Positions 1 to 9,033 are shown, counted from the first letter of the stretch. The stretch is 64,000 nucleotides of DNA from Streptococcus entericus DSM 14446 (GCF_000380025.1 NZ_KB904155.1:1-64000); one strand, 5' to 3'. Notes: generated from the letters alone by a model not told the origin. Numbers and translations are program-made.

Positions 1-1
1 C

Positions 2-37
2 CTGCTCCAAGAGTTACGAAAACTCAAAGAGAGGTGA
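2..37 (+). CDS. 3' tail of an upstream ICE gene (partial)
   Basis: Reading frame 2 is open from the window edge and ends LLQELRKLKER then TGA at 35-37. This TGA overlaps the ATG at 37-39 of the polymerase frame, the tight coupling seen between the next genes too. Only the last 11 residues are visible. In related ICEs the gene before the polymerase is often a repressor-like protein, but nothing here proves that. Confidence 0.35.
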   Translation: MLQELRKLKER

Positions 38-42
38 TGGCT

Positions 43-1458
43 ATGGGCTTTATTGATTACTCAAAAGAGCCTACGTCCGATATTGCATTTTTCGATATGA
101 AATCATTCTACGCTAGTGTGGAATGCGTCAGCCGTGGTCTCAATCCATTGACCACTTCTCTCTGCGTCATGAGTAGAGCCGACAACTCTGAAGGATTGAT
201 ACTGGCCTCATCACCCATGTTCAAAAAAGTTTTTGGCAAGGCTAATGTTGGCAGGTCCTACGACCTCCCTTTTGACATCAAGACAAGAAAATTTAGTCGC
301 TATAATGCTCAAAAGCAAGGGGTAGAAATCACTCCTAAGTATATTTCTTTTATTGAACATTGGGCTAGACGAACCTTGATTGTTCCACCACGCATGGACA
401 AATACATTGAGGTCAATATCCAAATACAGAATATCCTTTTGAATTTTGCGGCTAGAGAAGACATTTTGCCTTACTCAATTGACGAAGGGTTTATCGATTT
501 AACCTCATCATTAAATTACTTTGTAGAGGATAAGAACCTTACTCGCAGAGAGAAACTTGACCTCGTATCAGCTAAAATACAACATGACATCTGGAAGGAA
601 ACGGGGATCTACTCTACCGTTGGCATGAGCAATGCCAACCCGCTCCTTGCAAAACTAGCTCTTGATAATGAGGCAAAAAAGTCTCCGACCATGAGGGCTA
701 ACTGGTCTTACCAGGACGTTGAAAACAAGGTCTGGGCTATTTCACCCATGACTGATTTCTGGGGAATTGGTCATCGTACAGAGAAACGGCTCCATAAGCT
801 AGAGATATTTTCAATTAAAGATTTGGCAAATGCCAACCCTGACATTCTTCAAAAAGAGTTTGGAATCAATGGTGTGCAACTCTGGTTTCACGCAAACGGA
901 GTTGATGAAAGTAATGTTCATGAGCCTTATAGACCTAAATCAAAAGGTCTGGGTAACTCACAAGTCTTACCTCGTGACTACATCAAGCAATCCGACATCG
1001 AGCTAGTCCTAACTGAAATGACTGAACAGGTTGCTATCAGGCTGAGACGGGCTCATAAGAAAACAACTAATGTTGCTATCCAGGTGGGATACTCAAGGAC
1101 AGAAATGAAAAAAGCCATCAATACCCAAACACGAATAGAGCCAACCAATAGCACTCGGATTCTCAAAGATACTGTCCTTAAACTGTTTAGAGGTAAATAT
1201 ACTTCAGGAGCAGTTCGAAGCATTGCCGTACGCTATGATGGGTTTGTGGATGAGAACTACTCTCTGATTTCCCTTTTTGACGATGTTGAACACATCGAGA
1301 AAGAGGAAAAGATACAGAGTACCATTGATTCCATTCGTGATCGCTTTGGCTTTCTTGCTGTCCAAAAAGGAACCGCCCTCTTGGACAGCTCCCGAAATAT
1401 TGCACGCAGTAAACTAATAGGAGGCCACTCAGCTGGTGGTTTGGAGGGACTAAAATGA
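43..1458 (+). CDS. Y-family DNA polymerase, UvrX/UmuC-like
   Basis: Translesion DNA polymerase of the ImpB/MucB/SamB (UmuC) family, 471 aa from ATG 43. That start is preferred because AGAGAGG ends about 8 bases upstream; GTG 34 and ATG 37 are in frame but too close to it. Residues about 13-22 (IAFFDMKSFYASVE) carry the first catalytic Asp and the DxxxFfASVE signature. SIDEGFIDLT near residue 145 gives the second acidic pair (palm). GIGHRTEKRLHKL near 240 is the helix-hairpin-helix of the thumb, and the C-terminal part fits the little-finger domain. Such polymerases are common ICE and plasmid cargo and act in SOS mutagenesis or repair. It overlaps the next gene by ATGA, so the two are co-translated. 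Confidence 0.9.
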   Translation: MGFIDYSKEPTSDIAFFDMKSFYASVECVSRGLNPLTTSLCVMSRADNSEGLILASSPMFKKVFGKANVGRSYDLPFDIKTRKFSRYNAQKQGVEITPKYISFIEHWARRTLIVPPRMDKYIEVNIQIQNILLNFAAREDILPYSIDEGFIDLTSSLNYFVEDKNLTRREKLDLVSAKIQHDIWKETGIYSTVGMSNANPLLAKLALDNEAKKSPTMRANWSYQDVENKVWAISPMTDFWGIGHRTEKRLHKLEIFSIKDLANANPDILQKEFGINGVQLWFHANGVDESNVHEPYRPKSKGLGNSQVLPRDYIKQSDIELVLTEMTEQVAIRLRRAHKKTTNVAIQVGYSRTEMKKAINTQTRIEPTNSTRILKDTVLKLFRGKYTSGAVRSIAVRYDGFVDENYSLISLFDDVEHIEKEEKIQSTIDSIRDRFGFLAVQKGTALLDSSRNIARSKLIGGHSAGGLEGLK

Positions 1459-1823
1459 TTGACCGCTCATATTTACCGTTTGAATCCGCAAGACACTACC
1501 AAGACCGAAAAATGCAAAAATGGATGGGCTTCTTTTTATCCGAGCATACCAGTGCCCTATCTGATGACCTGAATAAAATCAGCCTGATAAGTGAGCTCAC
1601 TCTTGAACAGAAACTGCTTCTTATTAGCCAGGCTTACACCAACCATTTAACAGTTGGGCTACAAACCTTTGACGGCAAGCAACTCCAGACTTTGGTTGGT
1701 ACGATTACGACAATTTCAAGAGAGCAGGTAATTATTCGTACATCAGACGGGCATACCAATGTCCCACTTTCGATACTCCACAGTATTGAAGCAGTCGAGG
1801 AGGTACGTTATGAATCAGCTTGA
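1455..1823 (+). CDS. YolD-like protein
   Basis: A 122-aa protein whose start overlaps the polymerase stop (ATGA). The N-terminal DRKMQKWMGFFLSEHTSAL resembles the DRGxxKWxxxMLPEHxxxL motif of YolD-like proteins. The C-terminal half (TVGLQTFDGKQLQTLVGTI, then VPLSILHSIE) fits the small beta domain that follows in that family. YolD-like genes are typically coupled to UvrX/UmuC-type polymerases and are thought to act with them. The assignment rests on motif resemblance and on the neighbour. Confidence 0.65.
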   Translation: MIDRSYLPFESARHYQDRKMQKWMGFFLSEHTSALSDDLNKISLISELTLEQKLLLISQAYTNHLTVGLQTFDGKQLQTLVGTITTISREQVIIRTSDGHTNVPLSILHSIEAVEEVRYESA

Positions 1824-2103
1824 GTTTCATAGAAATGAACTGCAGATGGATTATTTTAGCGACAGCTACCTGAGGTTTGAAACAGACTTCTATCGCTATT
1901 CGGCATTAAACACCCCCTTAACGTTTTTAACGGATGATATTATGCGAAGCATGGCCAAATCTCAGAAACCATACTTTAAACTGAATAAGGAAAATGCGAG
2001 AGATAATCGGGATCACTACTTCTTATTCAACGTTGAAACCATTGATAACAACAAACTTATAAAGAAATTCACCTACTTAAAAACTGTCTATTCTATAAAA
2101 TAA
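1810..2103 (+). CDS. small conserved ICE protein (DUF5960-like)
   Basis: 97 aa from ATG 1810, chosen because GAGGAGGTA sits 5-6 bases upstream; the frame is open further upstream without a good ribosome site. It overlaps the YolD-like stop at 1821-1823. The protein is soluble and rich in aromatic residues (DYFSDSYLRFETDFYRYSAL) with no membrane segment. The family label DUF5960 is from memory of similar streptococcal ICE proteins and its function is unknown. It is the last gene of the plus-strand polymerase operon and is followed at once by a terminator. Confidence 0.6.
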   Translation: MNQLEFHRNELQMDYFSDSYLRFETDFYRYSALNTPLTFLTDDIMRSMAKSQKPYFKLNKENARDNRDHYFLFNVETIDNNKLIKKFTYLKTVYSIK

Positions 2104-2127
2104 AAAGGAGCAAAATCGCTCCTTTTT
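2102..2127. terminator. intrinsic terminator of the polymerase operon
   Basis: AAAAAGGAGC, a 6-base loop, then GCTCCTTTTT. The symmetric A/T tracts let it work in both directions, between the plus-strand operon and the decayed minus-strand gene beyond it. Confidence 0.8.
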
Positions 2128-2147
2128 AATATCATAAATCATTCCTC

Positions 2148-2551
2148 TTATTTATATTTTTTATCTAGCAATTCAATTCCGTAATCTTGTGGATTTCCAT
2201 TTACCGTATCCAGTAACCATTGATTAATAGATTGATTTGTACTTTCCAGCGGGAACCATACTGCAGGAGTTGAAATAATGGTATGTGCTGTTAAGTTTCT
2301 TGGATCATCGTAAACTTCCTCTCTAGGAGATATAACAAATATTTCGCCAACAGCCGGTTTTAAGTTACTCTTTTCAATAACCTTAAGTTGATATTCCGAT
2401 GCCTTTTCTGTAAAGAAAATATCCAATTCTCTCTGAGTTGATTTATCTAAATTGTCATAACGTTCTTGCGCCTCATAGCTACTAGATTTTTATTTGCCAG
2501 TAATTACCTCCATTTAAGAAATTATCCGCCCACTGCATAGCATCCTGTACA
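2148..2551 (-). pseudogene. decayed gene of unknown function
   Basis: The last intact frame (2148-2426) encodes 92 aa starting MDIFFTEK. Coding continues upstream without a start: the same frame reads SSSYEAQERYDNLDKSTQREL before it. It is then blocked by TAA, while the adjoining frame reads DVQDAMQWADNFLNGGNYWQIKI (about 2480-2551) and is itself preceded by another TAA. So one longer gene appears broken by a frameshift in an A-rich run and by a nonsense codon. I do not recognise the family. No membrane segment is visible in what remains. Confidence 0.55.
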
Positions 2552-2605
2552 TCTTATTCTTTGGACTAATACTATTGTCTTATCGTTTCATTGGTTAATT
2601 CAATT

Positions 2606-4663
2606 TTATTTCATCTTCAACGTCATCGCATTGATGGCAACAATGACTGTTGAAATCGACATTAAAATGGCTCCAAGGGCTGGGTCTAACACAATTCCAA
2701 AAGGTGCTAAAATACCTGCTGCAATTGGGATAGCCAAGAGGTTGTAACCCGCTCCCCACCACAAATTCTGAATCATCTTAAGTCTTGTCTGCTTAGCCAA
2801 CTGAATAAAATGTAGAATATCCATCGGATTACTATTTGTTAAAATGACATCCGCCGATTCAATTGCAACGTCCGTTCCAGCACCAATAGCAATGCCGACT
2901 GTTGCACGTGCTAAACTTGGTGCATCATTGATTCCGTCGCCTACCATGGCTACTTTTTTGCCAAGTGCTACAAATTCACCGACTTTTGCTTCCTTATCCT
3001 CTGGCAACATCTCTGAAAAGTAGGTTTCTATCCCTAAATACTCTGCTACTGATTTTGCTGACCCTCGATTATCCCCCGTCATCATAACCGGTTCAATTCC
3101 TTGCTCTTTTAAAGCAGTGATAAAGGCCTTCGCTTCTGGTTTTATTCGATCTCCTAAAGCAATCATTCCTTGTAAAATACGATCAACAATGATAAAGCTA
3201 ATCGTATTTCCTTGTTCTTGGAATCCTTTATAGATTTCTTCTTCTACTGTGTACCCAAGATCACGCAGCGCTTTTAGGCTGACAATGTTGATTTCTTTGC
3301 CGTTAACAACCCCCCATAGTCCTTTTCCGGAAATAGTAGTTGACTCACTCGCCTGATAGGGTTGAATCCCTTGCTGTTTGATATAGGCCATGACACTTTG
3401 AGCGATGGGGTGATTCGATGTGCTTTCAATAGCACCCTCATATTTTAATAATTCTTCTGTTGATAAATCACCCAGTGCTGTGATTGCTGTCACTTCAAAT
3501 TTTCCTTCTGTTAACGTCCCAGTTTTGTCTAGCAAAATCATGTCTAACTCTTTGGCAGCCTCTAAAGCACTACGTTTTTTTAACAATAAGCCATTTTGGG
3601 CAGCTATTGAGGTTGAACGAGAGACAACAAGTGGAATAGCTAAGCCAAGCGCATGAGGACAAGCAATGATTAGCACTGTAACAGTGAATGTCAATGCTGT
3701 TGGTAAATCCGTCAAGAATAACCAAATTACAAAAGCTAATGTCCCTACGCCAACCGCACCGAAGAACAACCACTTAGCCACTTTATCAGATAGCAACTCC
3801 AATGATGACTTATCACTTTGGGCTTGTTTGACCAATTGGATAACCTTTGCTAAATAACCGCTCTCCCCAGTTCCTGTCACTTGAATTTGAATGGTTCCTT
3901 CACCATTAATAGAGCCTCCAATAACTTCATCTCCTACTGCCTTAACAACCCCTTTTGATTCACCGGTCACTGCGGATTCATCCACCAGTGTCTGGCCTTT
4001 GACAACAATCCCGTCTGCTGGCATTTTATCCCCCGATTTAACGAGCAATATATTCCCAATTTTGACTTCTTTTAAAGAAACTTCTGCCCTTGTTTCACCC
4101 TGTATAAGCGTTACCTTATCAGGTAATAATTCAGCTAATTTTTTCAAGGCATTACTCGCATTTGAAACAGCGGTCATCTCAATCCAATGCCCCAATAGCA
4201 TAATTAAAATCAATGTTGCCAGTTCCCAAAAGAAATCCATGACATGAGGTGATTGGGTAAAATTATTCATTATAAAGGCATAGATACTATAGGCATAGGC
4301 AACACTGATACCCATTGCAATCAAGGTCATCATCCCTGGCCTTTTAGCCCTTAATTCAGATTTTGCCATACTAATAAATGGTTCGCCACCATAAATAAAC
4401 AAAATAGTAGAGAAAATCAATACCACCCATTGTGAACCAGGAAAAGTCAATTGAAACGGCAAATCAACCCCCATCATGGGCGCTAAGAAGATAATCGGCA
4501 GGGACAAGAACAAGGACACAAGAAACTTTCTTTTAAATAATTCCCCATGACCGCTATGATCATGCCCGCTGTGCCCATCATGATGACAAGAGTGCGCTTC
4601 CTTTTGTGAGACTTGGTGCTGGTGTATATTTGAATGATGATGCATATGATGATTGTGTTCCAT
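2606..4663 (-). CDS. copB: copper-exporting P1B-type ATPase CopB
   Basis: A 685-aa heavy-metal P-type ATPase of the CopB class, expected to export copper across the plasma membrane. The first 40 residues hold 15 histidines, a metal-binding tail typical of CopB, and there is no CxxC HMA domain. Membrane helices follow. TGES (actuator) is at 233-236, CPH (the P1B-3 signature) at 335-337, the phosphorylated Asp is D379 in DKTGTLTEG, and GDGINDAP lies in the hinge. It follows copY by 22 bp and shares its promoter. It resembles the transferable TcrB/CopB pumps of enterococci and livestock streptococci. No copA or copZ is present in the window. Confidence 0.92.
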   Translation of the reverse strand: MEHNHHMHHHSNIHQHQVSQKEAHSCHHDGHSGHDHSGHGELFKRKFLVSLFLSLPIIFLAPMMGVDLPFQLTFPGSQWVVLIFSTILFIYGGEPFISMAKSELRAKRPGMMTLIAMGISVAYAYSIYAFIMNNFTQSPHVMDFFWELATLILIMLLGHWIEMTAVSNASNALKKLAELLPDKVTLIQGETRAEVSLKEVKIGNILLVKSGDKMPADGIVVKGQTLVDESAVTGESKGVVKAVGDEVIGGSINGEGTIQIQVTGTGESGYLAKVIQLVKQAQSDKSSLELLSDKVAKWLFFGAVGVGTLAFVIWLFLTDLPTALTFTVTVLIIACPHALGLAIPLVVSRSTSIAAQNGLLLKKRSALEAAKELDMILLDKTGTLTEGKFEVTAITALGDLSTEELLKYEGAIESTSNHPIAQSVMAYIKQQGIQPYQASESTTISGKGLWGVVNGKEINIVSLKALRDLGYTVEEEIYKGFQEQGNTISFIIVDRILQGMIALGDRIKPEAKAFITALKEQGIEPVMMTGDNRGSAKSVAEYLGIETYFSEMLPEDKEAKVGEFVALGKKVAMVGDGINDAPSLARATVGIAIGAGTDVAIESADVILTNSNPMDILHFIQLAKQTRLKMIQNLWWGAGYNLLAIPIAAGILAPFGIVLDPALGAILMSISTVIVAINAMTLKMK

Positions 4664-4685
4664 TTGTATTTCCTCCTTACGATTG

Positions 4686-5105
4686 TTAACAATTGCATTG
4701 TCCAGCTTGGCAATGACAGGTGACTTTTTCTGGTGCTACTACACGTTTTTCCTCAAGAATTGAGATGAGATGATCTATATCATTTTGCGACAATACCAAA
4801 TAATCTAACCACTCCTTTAAATGTTCGTAATGTTTTGTTTGGCAGATATTTTCTATAATTAGCTTTATCTCTGTCTGAACATGATCGATTTCGGGTATAG
4901 CAGGTGAATAGGTATAATATCTTCCTTCTACAATGACGGTAACATATCCTTTTTTTACCAATCGATTTAAGAGCGTCTTGATGGTTTTATCATTCCAATC
5001 CATATCATCAATCAATCGTTCAACAATTTGACGACTGGTTAATTGACTTTCTGCCCATAAAACCCTCATGACCTGCCATTCTGATAAACTAATTTCTCTT
5101 TTCAA
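4686..5105 (-). CDS. copY: copper-responsive repressor CopY/TcrY
   Basis: A 139-aa BlaI/MecI-family winged-helix repressor. The N-terminal half (WQVMRVLWAE, LTSRQIVERL, KTLLNRLVKKGYV) is the DNA-binding wing. The C-terminus CHCQAGQCNC is the CxCx4CxC copper/zinc motif of CopY. In this family Zn-CopY binds cop boxes and copper releases it. Two perfect cop boxes lie 24-55 bases upstream of its start, so it should repress itself and copB. The ribosome site AAAGGAGG is just upstream of the ATG. Confidence 0.92.
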   Translation of the reverse strand: MKREISLSEWQVMRVLWAESQLTSRQIVERLIDDMDWNDKTIKTLLNRLVKKGYVTVIVEGRYYTYSPAIPEIDHVQTEIKLIIENICQTKHYEHLKEWLDYLVLSQNDIDHLISILEEKRVVAPEKVTCHCQAGQCNC

Positions 5106-5126
5106 TACCTTTCCTCCTTTCGACAG

Positions 5127-5160
5127 ACTACAATTGTAGTCAATTGATTACATTTGTAAT
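5127..5160 (-). promoter_or_regulatory. two cop boxes (CopY operators)
   Basis: TACAATTGTA (5129-5138, inside a 14-bp palindrome) and TACATTTGTA (5149-5158, also within a 14-bp palindrome) both match the CopY consensus TACANNTGTA. They lie 20 bp apart centre to centre, two helical turns. The upstream one overlaps the -10 box. Confidence 0.9.
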
Positions 5161-5187
5161 TATATCATCTAAAAAATGAACTGTCAA
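5159..5187 (-). promoter_or_regulatory. copY-copB promoter
   Basis: On the minus strand, TTGACA (5187-5182), a 17-bp spacer and TATAAT (5164-5159): a consensus sigma-A promoter reading into copY. Its -10 touches the first cop box. Confidence 0.85.
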
Positions 5188-5245
5188 GAAAAATATTCTC
5201 GACAGTCTTTTAATGTTTTAAAAAATTCAAGAAGTAGGTGCAAAG

Positions 5246-6049
5246 GGTTCTGTTGCAAAGTTTTAAATAAAGAATAAAATCCCTTACGGTATCTATAATT
5301 TAAGCTGGGATTCCCAATAATACCTTGATTTCAGTACAGACCGAAAACCTGAAGAGAGTGCCTTCTTTCCGGGTTTTCTTATATAATCCTCGAATGGCTT
5401 CCATGTCTTTAATCGTGGTAGAGGCAGTGCGTAAACTTCGATAGAATTTATTGCGTCTCTTTACTGGACGATGGTCTTGTTCAATCAAATTATTCAGGTA
5501 TTTAATGGTACGATGTTCTGTCCCTTGATAAAAGCCGTATTCTTTTAGTTTCTTAAAGGCACTTGTAATAGAGGGGGCTTTATCTGTGACTACAACCTTC
5601 GGTTCATCAAACTGCTTCACTAACCGATTAAGAAAAGCATAGGCTGCTTGTGTGTCCCGTTTTTTACGTAACCAAATATCCAAGGTTAAACCATCTGCAT
5701 CGATGGCTCGATACAAATAATGCCATTTTCCTTTAATTTTGATGTACGTTTCATCCATTTTCCATGAATAAAAGGATTTTTTTCTTTTTCCAAATTTGAT
5801 AGAGTAGTTTGCTATATTCTTGCACCCAACGATAAATCTTCGTATGAGAAACGTTAATGCCACGATCATATAAGATTTCTTGAACTTCACGATAGCTAAG
5901 GTTATAACGAAGATAATAGCCCATGGCTACAATAATCACATCCTGCTGAAATTGCTTTCCTTTAAAAGGATTCATCGTCATTCCTCCTGCTATCTTTTTC
6001 TATTATTCTACCTTATTTGATAGTAGATTTAAAACTTTGCAACAGAACC
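5246..6049 (-). mobile_element. IS1216-like element (IS6 family), complete ends
   Basis: Perfect terminal inverted repeats begin GGTTCTGTTGCAAAG at 5246 and end CTTTGCAACAGAACC at 6049 (23 bp each). The length is 804 bp; IS1216 is normally about 809 bp, so 5 bp are missing, consistent with the transposase frameshift. No 8-bp target duplication flanks it (GTGCAAAG against GAAGAGGG), which fits recombination between IS copies rather than simple insertion. It separates the cop and cad cassettes. Confidence 0.93.
5300..5975 (-). pseudogene. IS1216-type transposase, frameshifted
   Basis: An IS6-family DDE transposase starting MNPFKGKQFQQDVI at ATG 5975 (AGGAGG 7 bases upstream) and ending VLLGIPA. 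The first frame runs through the HTH (REVQEILYDRGINVSH) to IWKKKK, then stops after the wrong residues. The second frame resumes at KKSFYSWKMDE. The span is 676 nt against 681 for a 226-aa protein, so about 5 nt are lost in the A-rich run. The catalytic triad would be the Asp in KMDETY, the Asp in VVTDKAPS and the Glu in NLIEQDHR. As it stands, the element could move only with a transposase from another copy. Confidence 0.88.
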
Positions 6050-6054
6050 GAAGA

Positions 6055-6081
6055 GGGCTTTCCAATCTGTCTGGAAAGCCC
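6055..6081 (-). terminator. cadA terminator stem cut by IS1216
   Basis: GGGCTTTCCA, 7-base loop, TGGAAAGCCC: a strong 10-bp stem 8 bases past the cadA stop. In the cadA direction the expected U-tract is absent, because the IS1216 end begins 5 bases beyond the stem. On the plus strand the stem is followed by CTTTTCCCTTT. Confidence 0.6.
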
Positions 6082-6089
6082 TTTTCCCT

Positions 6090-8255
6090 TTATTCTTTCA
6101 CTTTCATAAGTCGCAAACTATTTAATGCTACCAGAAGGGTTGCGCCCATATCTGAAAGGATGGCAAACCAGAGCGTTAACCAACCTGGGATAACCAATAA
6201 TAAAGCAAAAAATTTAATAGCAATTGCAAAAGTAATATTTGCTTTGATTATATTTAGAGCTTTTCGGCTTAATTTTACAGTGAATGGAAGTTTTCTTAAA
6301 TCGTCTCCCATTAAAGCGACGTCTGCCGTTTCCAGGGCTGTATCTGTACCAGCTCCACCCATTGCGATTCCAACTGTAGAAGCTGCTAACGCAGGAGCAT
6401 CATTGACACCATCTCCAACCATGGCTACGTTTCCATACTCGGATCTTAATTGTTTAATATAGTCTAATTTGTCCTGAGGCATCAGTTCAGCTTGAATATC
6501 TGATACTCCGACATGCTGACCGATTGCATTCGCAGTACCTTTGTTATCACCTGTAAGCATAATTGTTTTTTTGATTCCAAGTTGATGTAACTTTTGAATA
6601 ATTTCCTTACTTGATTCACGAACCTCATCAGCAACTGCAATAACTCCAAGTATTTCTTTTTCGGTTCCAATAATCATGGCTGTTTTACCTTGATTTTGAA
6701 GAGTAGTAACATTTTGCTCTAAGTCTTTATCGAAGCCAGTAGTCAATAATTCCTTAAAGAGTTTCGGGCTACCGATATAATAAGTCATCCCGTTTACAAT
6801 ACCTTTTATACCCTTACCTGTAATAGAAGAGAAATCCTCTACTAGTACGTCAGAATAAGAAATGTTTTCTTCTTCTGCTTTTTTCATGATTGCTGAAGCA
6901 AGAGGATGCTGTGAACGATACTCTAATGCAGTAATGATCGCCAATAATTCTTTTTCATTCATTTGATTATTCAACACTTTAAAATCAGTTACAACTGGAA
7001 CACCTTTTGTTAATGTACCCGTTTTATCGAATGCTATGGCCTTTAAGGCACCCATTTCTTCTAAATACACTCCGCCTTTTACAAGAACACCTTTTTTCGC
7101 AGCATTCCCAATTGCCGAAACAATAGAAATCGGAGTCGATATGACCAACGCACATGGACAACCAACAACAAGAACAGCTAATCCTTGATAAACCCATGTT
7201 TCCCAACTGCCATCAAAGAATAAAGGAGGGACTATAGCCACTAATGCTGCAATGATCATAATGATCGGTGTGTAATATTTTGCGAATTTATCGACAAATG
7301 CCTGCGAAGGAGCGCGTTCTCCTTGTGCTGCCTCAACAAGATGAATAATTTTAGAAATGGTTGTATCTTCAACAAGTTTTGTTATTTTTACTTCAAGTAA
7401 TCCTTCTTCATTTAAGGTACCTGCAAATACTTCATCATCAACCGTTTTCTCAACAGGGACTGATTCGCCTGTAATAGCTGCTTGATTGACGGCAGAGTAG
7501 CCACTTACGACTACACCATCCATGGCAATCTTTTGACCAGGTTTTACAATCATGATATCGCCAACAGCAATATCATCGACATGAATCATGATTTCTTGTC
7601 CATTCCGTCTAACGAGTGCCTCTTTGGGCGCGATATCCATTAATGAACGAATCGATTGTCTTGCTCTATCCATAGAGAATCGCTCAAGTGCTTCACTAAT
7701 TGCAAAAAGAATAACAACAATGGCAACTTCTGCCCATTCTCCAATAATAGCACCACCTATAACAGCTATTGTCATAAGGGTTTTCATGTCAAATTCAAAG
7801 CGTAATAAGTTTTGTAATCCAACTTTAAAGAGTGATAACCCTCCGATTAACATGGATGCTAAAAATAATAAGGTAGTGACAATGTTCTCTTCTCCATTCA
7901 CAAACGAAGAAAGTAAACCGAAGACAATTAATAAGGAAGCATAAAGTAGAGTACTATGCTTTTTATAAAACGGCGCTTTATCTTCTTTCGTATCTTCTTT
8001 TACCTCTTGTGAAACTTGGCGAGCAGATTTTTCAGGAGTCACTTTAAGATTTTCGAATGCACCTGCTTTTTCTAGTTCTTCAATTGTTGCATTACCGTAA
8101 ACAGCAATTTTAGATGCACCAAAATTTACTTTTGCATCCTCAACTCCTGGAAGTCTTTTAACATTTTTTTCAAACTTTCCTGCACAGTTTGCGCATGTAA
8201 ACCCCTGAACACGGTACACATTTTTTTCAGTCTCTAATGCTTTTGCTTCAGACAT
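6090..8255 (-). CDS. cadA: cadmium/zinc-exporting P1B-type ATPase CadA
   Basis: 721 aa from ATG 8255, chosen because AAGGAGG lies 10 bases upstream; the longer in-frame extension runs back into cadC. One N-terminal HMA domain has C21-A-N-C24. TGES is at 262-265, CPC (P1B-2, Cd/Zn/Pb specificity) at 366-368, the phosphorylated Asp is D410 in DKTGTLTKG, and GDGVNDAP is near residue 615. Six to eight membrane helices are expected. The start overlaps the cadC stop by 8 bases, so the pair is translationally coupled and under CadC control. It exports Cd2+ (and Zn2+) at ATP cost. Confidence 0.93.
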   Translation of the reverse strand: MSEAKALETEKNVYRVQGFTCANCAGKFEKNVKRLPGVEDAKVNFGASKIAVYGNATIEELEKAGAFENLKVTPEKSARQVSQEVKEDTKEDKAPFYKKHSTLLYASLLIVFGLLSSFVNGEENIVTTLLFLASMLIGGLSLFKVGLQNLLRFEFDMKTLMTIAVIGGAIIGEWAEVAIVVILFAISEALERFSMDRARQSIRSLMDIAPKEALVRRNGQEIMIHVDDIAVGDIMIVKPGQKIAMDGVVVSGYSAVNQAAITGESVPVEKTVDDEVFAGTLNEEGLLEVKITKLVEDTTISKIIHLVEAAQGERAPSQAFVDKFAKYYTPIIMIIAALVAIVPPLFFDGSWETWVYQGLAVLVVGCPCALVISTPISIVSAIGNAAKKGVLVKGGVYLEEMGALKAIAFDKTGTLTKGVPVVTDFKVLNNQMNEKELLAIITALEYRSQHPLASAIMKKAEEENISYSDVLVEDFSSITGKGIKGIVNGMTYYIGSPKLFKELLTTGFDKDLEQNVTTLQNQGKTAMIIGTEKEILGVIAVADEVRESSKEIIQKLHQLGIKKTIMLTGDNKGTANAIGQHVGVSDIQAELMPQDKLDYIKQLRSEYGNVAMVGDGVNDAPALAASTVGIAMGGAGTDTALETADVALMGDDLRKLPFTVKLSRKALNIIKANITFAIAIKFFALLLVIPGWLTLWFAILSDMGATLLVALNSLRLMKVKE

Positions 8256-8622
8256 TTTTAACAACCTCCTTGTGGTGTGCAAATGCAACCTGTATTAGTT
8301 TCATTACATGATCATCATCTAATGAATAGTAGACTAACTTACCTTCTTTTCGATATTTAGCTAATCCAAGATTTTTAAGTAACCTCAAATGATGAGATGT
8401 TGTGGCAGTTGTAGCACCAACAATATTCGCTACATCACATACACACAATTCATCTTCTAAAGAGAGAGCATACGCAATCTTAATCCTAGTATCATCCGAT
8501 AAAGCTTTAAAAACTTTGGCTACTTCCAAAGGATTTTGTTTGAGTAGTTCTTTTTTACCTCTTTTGACTTTTTCCTCATCTATACACGTAACTTCACATG
8601 CATCATTTTGCAAATTTTTCAC
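8248..8622 (-). CDS. cadC: ArsR-family metal-sensing repressor CadC
   Basis: A 124-aa ArsR/SmtB winged-helix repressor. The sensing cysteines are visible: CEVTC near the N-terminus and ELCVCD on the recognition-helix side (C58, C60). [25 protein letters not shown]. The GTG at 8622 is almost on top of AAGAGG; a TTG four codons downstream (position 8613) is better spaced, giving [10 protein letters not shown], so the true start may be there. In this family Cd, Pb or Zn binding releases the operator. Two matching dyads surround the promoter. Confidence 0.9.
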
Positions 8623-8632
8623 CTCTTATCAA

Positions 8633-8694
8633 TCAAATGTATGTTTGATTATCATTATAAGTTAAAAAAATCAAATAGTCAAGTATATGTTTGA
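8633..8694 (-). promoter_or_regulatory. cadC promoter with two candidate CadC operators
   Basis: Minus-strand promoter: TTGACT (8682-8677), 17 bp, TATAAT (8659-8654). Two near-identical dyads of the form TCAAN8TTGA flank it: TCAAGTATATGTTTGA at 8679-8694, overlapping the -35, and TCAAATGTATGTTTGA at 8633-8648, just past the -10. They resemble the known cad operator (TCAAAtaaataTTTGA type). Confidence 0.8.
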
Positions 8695-8841
8695 ATGTAA
8701 TTTACATAAAAAGCAATTTTTCTTTAGATTGCAGTCATTAATTTTTTTTTATAGCTGAATTTATTTTCCTTTTTTACATTTGATACACTAGAGGGAATAT
8801 TGTCAGAATGCAGTTTTAAAACATTTAAAGTTTCGCACTAT

Positions 8842-8886
8842 AAAAAAGCCCGATTTCTCTCTTTGTTAGAGAAAAACGGGCTTTTC
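8842..8886. terminator. hairpin in the 8.7-9.0 kb gap
   Basis: AAAAGCCCG and TTTCTC pair with GAGAAA and CGGGCTTTT: a long stem with A and T tracts on both sides, active as a terminator in either direction. The 8695-9033 gap otherwise holds only the IS1216 remnant; I see no gene in it. Confidence 0.7.
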
Positions 8887-8990
8887 TTTTTCGACTCTCC
8901 ATTAAAATTAGGGGGTCTACTTATAAAACCGATTTCCGATGATTACGGAATCAACTTTTTTCATTTAGCTTGTTAGTCTAAAGGCGAACT

Positions 8991-9021
8991 GGTTCTGTTG
9001 CAAAGTTTTAAATAAAGAATA
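8991..9021. mobile_element. solo IS1216 end (31-bp remnant)
   Basis: 31 bp identical to the first 31 bp of the IS1216 copy at 5246, in the same orientation, starting GGTTCTGTTGCAAAG and diverging after GAATA. The rest of that element is gone. It bounds the cadAC segment on the side opposite the full IS copy, so the cad genes lie between two directly oriented IS1216 ends. Confidence 0.9.
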
Positions 9022-9033
9022 GTCCCAATCGGA

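Noticed and set aside
3420..4247. Plus-strand open frames inside copB, and similar ones inside cadA, the helicase, adhesin and rml genes
   Set aside because: They are antisense to genes with full catalytic motifs, have no ribosome sites and low-complexity composition.
8842..8886. The 8.84-kb hairpin as an attachment or transposon end
   Set aside because: It has the plain form of a bidirectional terminator and no partner copy in the window.
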